Source of the DNA: Cydia pomonella
Taxonomy: Eukaryota > Arthropoda > Insecta > Lepidoptera > Tortricidae
Length of the DNA: 64,000 nt
Direction of reading: 5' to 3'
Assembly: GCF_033807575.1 (NCBI RefSeq)
Contig: NC_084719.1
Location: 1,178,001-1,242,000, forward strand
In this document: one piece after another, positions 58,301 to 64,000 of the stretch
Layout: each line of letters opens with the position of its first letter
How positions within the stretch are numbered: the first letter of the stretch is position 1
The notes under the pieces: model-generated
What the model was told of the DNA's origin: nothing
The model's input: only the letters and a program-made list of their open reading frames with translations
Database searches by the model: none
Position numbers and translations under genes: made by a program

Positions 58301-61300
58301 TTGCTCGCTGAACCCCAGAGTTGTATACCATACGTCCAGATAGGTTTTATAATACATTTGTATACCAAAAGTTTGTTACTGAGCTTCAGAGGGGACTGTC
58401 TTCCTATTATTCAGAAATATAAATAAATAAATTTTGACAATCAAACACAAATCGACCTACACGATGACGATATATATAATAGATATACATATAAAACATC
58501 CATGATTCGTAAAGAAATATCTATGTCAACACACACAAATAAATGCCCGTACCAGGATACGAACGTTGTGTTTATAAAATATAATTTAGCTGACAAGTAT
58601 TAAGCTCATGAATTTGAATCCACAGAAAACCCATCAACCCCGTATTCGCGAAAAGAAGCATTGAAGACAAACCAACTTATAAAGAGAAGTTAAAAAAGTT
58701 AAAAATCGATCGAGGGAAAATGCACAAGACTCAACTGAAGGAGAATTATCTAAGAAAACATCATCTAGACAAAAGATATATAGAATTCCATAGAAGCAGC
58801 CGGTTGAGTTTACTAGAGAAGTTAGAGACTTTCTTCAGTGCGTAAGTACTGTAGGTACAACAAAATAAATTTTGCTTGCTACTGAGAATTTTAAAAGCCT
58901 AATAATTATCTTCCATCAAAAGTAGAACAGGCTTTTTAATTAGTATTTTTGTAAGTAAAAAAGATATAGCCATAGTCCCCTCGTAACTGCAAATATTGCC
59001 TATTATTTAGGCTAATCAAATTAGATCCAAAAAAGCGTGTTGCGTGATTAATTTCCAGCAAGCTGGAAATCTTGCCAAAAGAGCAAAGCTCATCGTCACT
59101 TCTTAGATACCTACACCAACAACAAGCGAGCATCTCGCTCGTTTCTTCCTAGAACGTGCAGATTGCGGAATGGGTTACCTCCTGAGGTATTTCCTTTGCG
59201 CTACGACAGGGGATTCTTCAAGAAGCGAGTATTTAGGGTTCTCAAGGGTCGGCAACGTTCCAGTAGCTCGTCTGATGTTGCTTATATCCGTAGGCGACGA
59301 TGACCACTTCCCATCAGGTGCCTCGTCTGCTTGTTTGCTGACTATGACATAAAAAACATTTAATTCCTTTATTTGGTCCTCAATACGTGTAACCCACCAT
59401 GAATAGGAATGGGACACAAAAAGGTTTGGTTGATGACAAAGGCGTTTTCGGATTTTGAACATATCATATCTTTCGGTTCCTTAGTATCAATTTTCATCAT
59501 GATTAGAACAAATTTTGTGTCGGACGTACCACTTACGATCTACAAGCAAAAAAACTGAAAAAAGCTAAAATTTATGCACATCTCCCGGATTTGCGCAAAT
59601 TGCTATAAGAACATTGTGGTCTGTCTACCTTAGTTTTAACTCTCTGTCCTGGGTGAGATATGAACTCATCTGAGCCACCAAGACCTCAACCATGCCTTGG
59701 CTAATTTAAGCATAAATAGGAAGCGTATTAAAAAGGTAGCAGATAATGAATGGGCAATGCGCACTATTATCTCTAACATTCTAGAGAATGTAGACAATAG
59801 CATAAAAAAGAAAACCATGCAGTTACAATTTTCGGATTGCACGCATTTAGGACCAAATAAAGGTATTAAAGCGATGTCCAGCTTGCTGGGAATTAATTCT
59901 TCGAAAAAATATAATTTTATTGGCCTCTATGCCAATAGGGAACTCAAACCCACCTCTGATTTTTTTCGTAGAATACTCCTACCCAAAAACGATTAGAAAT
60001 CTTTCAAGATATTTTTGCCGAATAGTACTTTCATAAGAGTATCGATAACAAAAGTGGATGGATGTGGTCAGATTTCTAATATAAAAGTTTTAGTAATGTA
60101 TGCTTGAATTGATCATAATGTTGCTTTTGACAGGTTAGGTCAGAATGGAAGGCAATGCGTTCTTTACAGACTATGCAAGGCGGGGCAGGGATATACACAG
60201 CAGGGCACATTCCTGCAGGAGACGCTTAGAACAATATTCACGTAAGCTTCGTTAGATTTTAGTAGTCATACGATATCGTACGCCCGGACGAACGACAATA
60301 CATAATAGAGCACTTACCTGGAGAAATGCTACGGTCAATATTAACAATGTTAGGCAAAGATATTTTACAAGCTTTTATTTAACTTGCCCTGTTAGTATGT
60401 ATGGGACAAATCTTACAAGTTAAATTTGACCCACTTCCCGGTTTCCGATGAAGCTGAAAATTTGCATACATATGTAAGTCGGGTGACAATGCAATATTAT
60501 GGTACCATCAAGCTGATCTGATAATGGAGAAAGGAGGTAGCCATAGGAACTCTGTGATAAAACAACGCAACCTAATTGTGTTTGGGGTTTTTAGAATTGT
60601 CTCGATGAGTAGTAGTTGCCTGTGGAAATAAAAGTACAGTCAGCGATAAAAGCTTTTACCATAAATGAAATTTTTGCCAAAAACTTATTTCAATGGTTGC
60701 TTAGTTCTCATGAAGTGTTCTGGGTATTTTTTTCTGCACGTTTATTGCCAAACCTTCTTACAGTTAGTAATTTTTTAGAACACATGAGATAGACCCCAAT
60801 AAGTGACTTAAATATTAAATAAAAATAGTCGTCAACATTTAAGAACATTGAGTAATCACATCCCTAATCTGAACGGGAACTTTCTAAGCGGAAACTTTCA
60901 TGAGAATTTTCACAAGAAAGTTTCCAGAAATTTTGGAAATTCTGAGAATAGTCTGCTACTTGCACCTCGTTAATGTTCATGTAAGACTCACTCAATTTCT
61001 CGTTCATAAATTGACCAATCTTTTAAATTTTGAGATCAAAAACTAAAGGTAAATTAGGAAGTAATATAGCACTTTATAAGAGATATATATTATACACCGT
61101 GGGCCAATTAAACCCGACAGATTTTAACCACGTATTCCTGATGTCATAAGTAGGAAAACGTGTTAGACGAGTTTTGGTCAAATTCGCCAAAAAAAAAAAA
61201 ACATTTTTTTGCCGAAAATAGTTTTTTGCGTTTTCTGTTACGACACGTTATTTATTTTACACCTTGGTGAAATAAAAGTCATTACAACGAATAATTTTTA

Positions 61301-61935
61301 TTATTTACAGATAAAAATTAACAGTTTGCTTTAATTCTTTAATGTCTGTCAGTAGGTATGACTAAACCAAGTCACACGGTGGCAGCGTCACAGCTAAAAA
61401 GACGTACGTTCACTAAGTTATAACAGAAACAAATTTTCCTACCAGCACATATTAAACATCTCGACGCGTTTAACTCTTTTAAAAAGCACCTTGCTAAACA
61501 CGTAATTTCAGAAATACCTATAATATAACAATGCAAAACGAGTTGAACGTGTATGTATATAATTGATTTAATTAATTAGTTTTTATTTTTTATTTTTGTT
61601 ATGTTGCAACGACGAAAATAGATGTAAATATATATTTTCTAAATGTGTTCTCATGTCAGTGATGTAATTATCTTTACGAGAATAAATGTCTTTAAACCTA
61701 CAAATTTTCACTTTAACACAACACGGTCAAAATACACCTTTAAAATCTCTCGCGAATAAACGGCCCACGGTGTATATGACAACACTTACCAACACTTTTT
61801 TTACAGGAATTAAATATGTTTTCCAGATTACCTAAGGGTTCCTTCGAAGAAGAGTACGATGAAGCCCACGCAGCGACTAAGGACTGCGACGAGCTGTACC
61901 CGTGCGATGACTTCTCAGACTCCCAGAATCTTTGA
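55369..61935 (+). CDS. DM4/DM12-family secreted protein, gene E (complete, 5 exons, 264 aa)
   Basis: Exons: 55369-55519, 56568-56778, 58626-58841, 60134-60241, 61827-61935; introns in phases 1, 2, 2, 2, as in gene D. Leader MDIGVKIVVLFLLFECVGCI, cleavage-like RSKR at residues 35-38, then YLLFPEGSSFQL joined to VFCLQTTALIPIADIFLIG. Exon 3 encodes KPINPVFAKRSIEDKP and a Lys-rich stretch. Exon 4 has GQNGRQCVLYRLC (Cys201, Cys207). Exon 5 has EEYDEAHAATKDC and ELYPC (Cys249, Cys255), stop TGA at 61933. AATAAA at 61952 lies just after the stop. Intron 2 carries a decayed copy of exon 2 (56814-57015), a jockey-like LINE end and a SINE. Inverted repeats of about 215 bp lie on both sides of exon 3. 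ATG at 55369 was chosen because the leader follows at once; an upstream in-frame ATG at 55165 would bury it. Function unknown. Confidence 0.9.
56814..57015 (+). pseudogene. Decayed duplicate of gene E exon 2
   Basis: About 35 bp after the real exon 2, the sequence repeats its layout: ctattctacttccaaac matches the exon start, gacatcttcct and the AAAC.ACTGCCC block match the ADIFLIGQTAAL segment, then gatccc...tattccacatg and aacaagcagggggaggatgt match the exon end. A stop (taa after ttccacatg), frameshifts, and loss of the final donor GT show that it cannot serve as an alternative exon. Confidence 0.75.
57025..57491. repeat. Large palindrome in gene E intron 2
   Basis: caccaaaaacataaatgtaa, ggagagccaagttc, atttataggaaaaaaataac and tattaaactctatttctttg are all repeated in reverse order on the right (57350-57491). 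Arms of about 150-200 bp with a central gap of about 110 bp; the ends look like a fold-back element or an inverted duplication. Confidence 0.65.
57561..57772 (-). repeat. Inverted repeat flanking gene E exon 3, left arm
   Basis: gcatggttttctttttcatg through tgcgcattgcctattcatta to tggtctgtctacctaag (read in reverse) matches 59611-59826. Confidence 0.75.
58012..58400 (-). pseudogene. Jockey-like LINE ORF2 C-terminal fragment
   Basis: Minus-strand frame reads KCIIKPIWTYGIQLWGSAS, NLEILQRFQNIALRTISCAP and WFIRNKEIHDYLHIP, the classic region after the jockey RT. Ends GWVPPVFT. Catalytic part missing. Gene E intron 2. Confidence 0.82.
58430..58570 (-). mobile_element. tRNA-derived SINE, family 1 (partial)
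   Basis: aaataaatgcccgtaccagg and catccatgattcgtaaagaa are the reverse of the family-1 body; the head is missing. Confidence 0.5.
59126..59352 (+). pseudogene. LINE ORF2 C-terminal end and tail
   Basis: Reads SRSFLPRTCRLRNGLPPEVF then YDRGFFKKRVFRVLKGRQR and a stop-bound tail gcttatatccgtaggcgacg...gcttgtttgctgactatga. Same family as 38628 (reverse). Gene E intron 3. Confidence 0.75.
59611..59999 (+). repeat. Inverted repeat flanking gene E exon 3, right arm, with open frame
   Basis: 59611-59826 is the inverted partner of 57561-57772. The frame from about 59650 to 59996 is open (DLNHALANLSINRKRIKK, TIISNILENVDNSIKKKT) and continues past the arm to KND and a stop. The left arm has a stop in the matching frame. 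No family recognised. Confidence 0.55.
60367..60665 (+). mobile_element. Non-autonomous element, copy 2 (acaagcttttatt ends)
   Basis: Longer copy of 51188-51420, with about 50 extra bases after acaagcttttatttaacttg. Shares gggtgacaatgcaatattat and acagtcagcgataaaagctt. Gene E intron 4. Confidence 0.6.
61430..61700 (+). pseudogene. CR1/L2-like LINE C-terminal scrap and 3' tail
   Basis: Reads NFLPAHIKHLDAFNSFKKHL then AKHVISEIPII stop, a usual LINE end, followed by an AT-rich tail and gaataaatgtc. Ends about 130 bp before gene E exon 5. Confidence 0.55.
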
Positions 61936-61959
61936 CGAAAACGAATGATTGAATAAAAA

Positions 61960-63300
61960 GGTTTTTTATTACGACAAATTATACCGCTTTTGTCAATTAG
62001 TGACAAATTGTTGGATGCTAGGAGGGAGAAATAGCGTAGGCAGATTGTCGTGGTCATATTTTGGTGCCAGAGTTCCAAGATGACTTGGCCCAATTATTCA
62101 TGCGGTCTCGCATACGTCAACTGTCAAATAGTTTTGTACTCCCATACGCTCATAGTTTCAAAAACGGAGCCGTAGCCATGTACATGGAACTTGTATATAT
62201 GCACACGCAGTTGAAAGTTATCTTCCTCCCGCCATAGATGGCGCCATCGTTAATTGCAAATAGGTGATTATTATGTAAATATAATAATTGAAAACAAATA
62301 ACATAGTTTTTTTTTCTAGAAATACCTAAAAAAGAATTGTAAAGTTTAAAAACTCCCGCGACGTCATACCAATATGATACTGATCTGTCAGTCTCAAATG
62401 TGACATTCCTTTAACCAAAAACGTCACTTTCAAATCAGTATTATCAATCAATGTGACATCTTATAAGTATTGTTCGAATCGGAGCGTTAGTAAGACGTTT
62501 GTTACACTTACCATGCTTACAGGAATACGCAAATGAATATAACAAAACACCGCCATGAATAAAAATGGTTACAAAATGTTTCGCCCCTCTACAAAACATC
62601 CATAGAAAATGTTTGAGATATTGACAGCCGGCGCTCGTCAAAGGAACCAAGCATTATTATTTAGAGGAATTCTACAAACAATGAAATGCTAATAATTAAT
62701 CTACCTATTTAACAGAAATGTGACTTAGGTATTTAAAATGCAAATACTTTTGAAGAAAACTATTTTGTATTTTATTTGATATAGTTTATGGGATCTATTT
62801 TCAAAATACAAAATAATTTTCATTAGGTAAAGCAAGTAGGAGTTACAATCTCTTCTGGCTTTACAATAAAATAAAAAAAAATCCTTGCAGGTCTATCATT
62901 ATTTTAACATGGAACTGGTGAATCTGTTTAGTAACGCAACGTCTCGTTTGTGTATCACCAGGGCAGATAAGTTTGTTCACTTCTCGTGCTATGAAACCTT
63001 CACAATGCTCAAGATTCTACATATTTAATAACCCGCTACGCTTGTGGTCATGTGCGGCATTCGACACTGAACTATTTTGCATTTGAAATAACAAATCAAG
63101 GAAGTATTTGTATTTTGTATTTATATACTTTTTATAAACTATTTTTCACATATCTGCTATTTAAACAAAGTTTTGATATCTTTCATTAAAACAAGTTTGG
63201 TTAGTTTTTCTCATAAAAATGTCTAAATAGCTGGTTTTTATACAAACGAACATTATGTCTCTTGTTAAAAATTAACTATAATTTTAATATTCCAAATTGA
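61960..63300. other. Downstream of gene E: no recognised gene
   Basis: AT-rich sequence without a convincing coding frame; small inverted motifs near 62340-62470 were not resolved. Confidence 0.4.
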
Positions 63301-63329
63301 CGTCATTCGGAAAGATTCGCCTAATATTG

Positions 63330-63415
63330 CCATAGACCGAGACACGTGGAAGAAAGAGAGGGCGGCCTTTGCCCAGCAGTGGGACAGAACAGGCTAGCAA
63401 ATAAAAATAAAAATG
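63330..63415 (+). pseudogene. RTE-like LINE C-terminal scrap
   Basis: Reads DRDTWKKERAAFAQQWDRTG stop, followed by an aaataaaaataaaaat tail. Confidence 0.55.
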
Positions 63416-63484
63416 CCAATTAGTTTCCTTGAACATACGCAGCCATACCACGATCTAAAAGGAATTTAAAAAAACACGGTGTAT

Positions 63485-63590
63485 ACATATATGTTGTAGT
63501 ACCCATAACACAAGCCTTATTGAACCAATTGTGGAACTAGGTTGGTCTGTGTAAAATTTTCATAAAATATTTATTTATTTACGCTACAGA
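63485..63590 (+). mobile_element. SINE family 1 tail fragment
   Basis: gtacccataacacaagcctt, gtggaactaggttggtctgt and tatttatttattta match the 3' tail of the family. Confidence 0.55.
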
Positions 63591-63639
63591 AGTCGTAAGC
63601 GCAAGCTAATAATATCATAAAGACTCTTTTCAAAGGCAC

Positions 63640-63760
63640 ACGTCTTCTTCTTCTTTCCATCTAGTTACTCCCCGCTGGGGTGTAGGGCTCGAACCATTTT
63701 CTCCCACTGATTCCGGTCCTGGGTAGCTTGGGTAACCTTTCTTCTACTGACTCCGGTCCT
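63640..63760 (-). pseudogene. LINE 3' end remnant
   Basis: ttcttcttctttccatctag, ctccccgctggggtgtaggg and gattccggtcctgggtagct are the reverse of an RTE-like end; the ctgattccggtcctgg piece is repeated nearby. Confidence 0.45.
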
Positions 63761-64000
63761 GGAAATTGGGTAACCTCATCCCACCCCAAACCCAATACAC
63801 CCAACTCTGGCTGGAACGGCGCCAAGTAAATTTAGGGCGACAATGTTTCCGTTTTCGGGGCATCTTCCAGATCAGGGCCACTTTAGATAGGAAGATATAT
63901 GTATAAAAATGTTATTCACTCTCCTCTCACCCTCCCCTTGCTGCCCCACGACCCAACCCACCCAGTACCTATATGACCTGGACCTCAAGGACGACCTGTA

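Overview
The window looks like nuclear DNA from an insect, most likely a moth or butterfly. It is AT-rich, its genes are split by short GT-AG introns, and it is packed with LINE 3' ends, tRNA-derived SINEs and small TIR elements whose recurring sequences I recognise as typical of Lepidoptera. The order is inferred from this repeat style and no species is claimed. No prokaryotic, organellar or viral gene was recognised.

The host content is a cluster of five DM4/DM12-type genes (insect family with four conserved cysteines, Pfam DM4_12; molecular role unknown). Gene A (minus, 6501 to 1104) is cut off by the left edge. Gene B (plus, 9871-16522), gene C (minus, 32218-29211), gene D (plus, 43677-52676) and gene E (plus, 55369-61935) could each be assembled exon by exon with consistent splice phases and no internal stop, giving 216, 175, 264 and 264 residues. 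All five start with a hydrophobic leader and carry an R-x-(K/R)-R cleavage-like motif before the first conserved block. B-E end with a four-cysteine C-terminal region. D and E are tandem paralogues.

Nearly everything else is mobile DNA. 0-1.1 kb: a SINE split by a retroelement carrying a hammerhead-ribozyme-like motif with a 13-bp target duplication. 4.4-5.1 kb: a 608-bp TIR element with an 8-bp duplication, in the gene A intron. 7.4-9.6 kb: a decayed R1-type LINE and further repeats. 10.8-16.3 kb: SINEs, MITEs and LINE scraps in gene B introns. 17-29 kb: a repeat nest including a 4.26-kb fold-back structure with a TTA duplication and a LINE with an open RNase H reading frame. 30-43 kb: LINE ends, an 85-bp tandem array of about 15 units, and a 349-bp TTAA-flanked MITE. 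43-62 kb: genes D and E with introns full of MITEs, a piggyBac-like N-terminal fragment, a decayed copy of gene E exon 2, and inverted repeats around gene E exon 3. The right end (62-64 kb) holds only repeat scraps.

A few reading frames with splice-like edges (16675-16770, 27415-27648, 39283-39438, 59697-59999) are not explained by any family I recognise and are listed as candidates.
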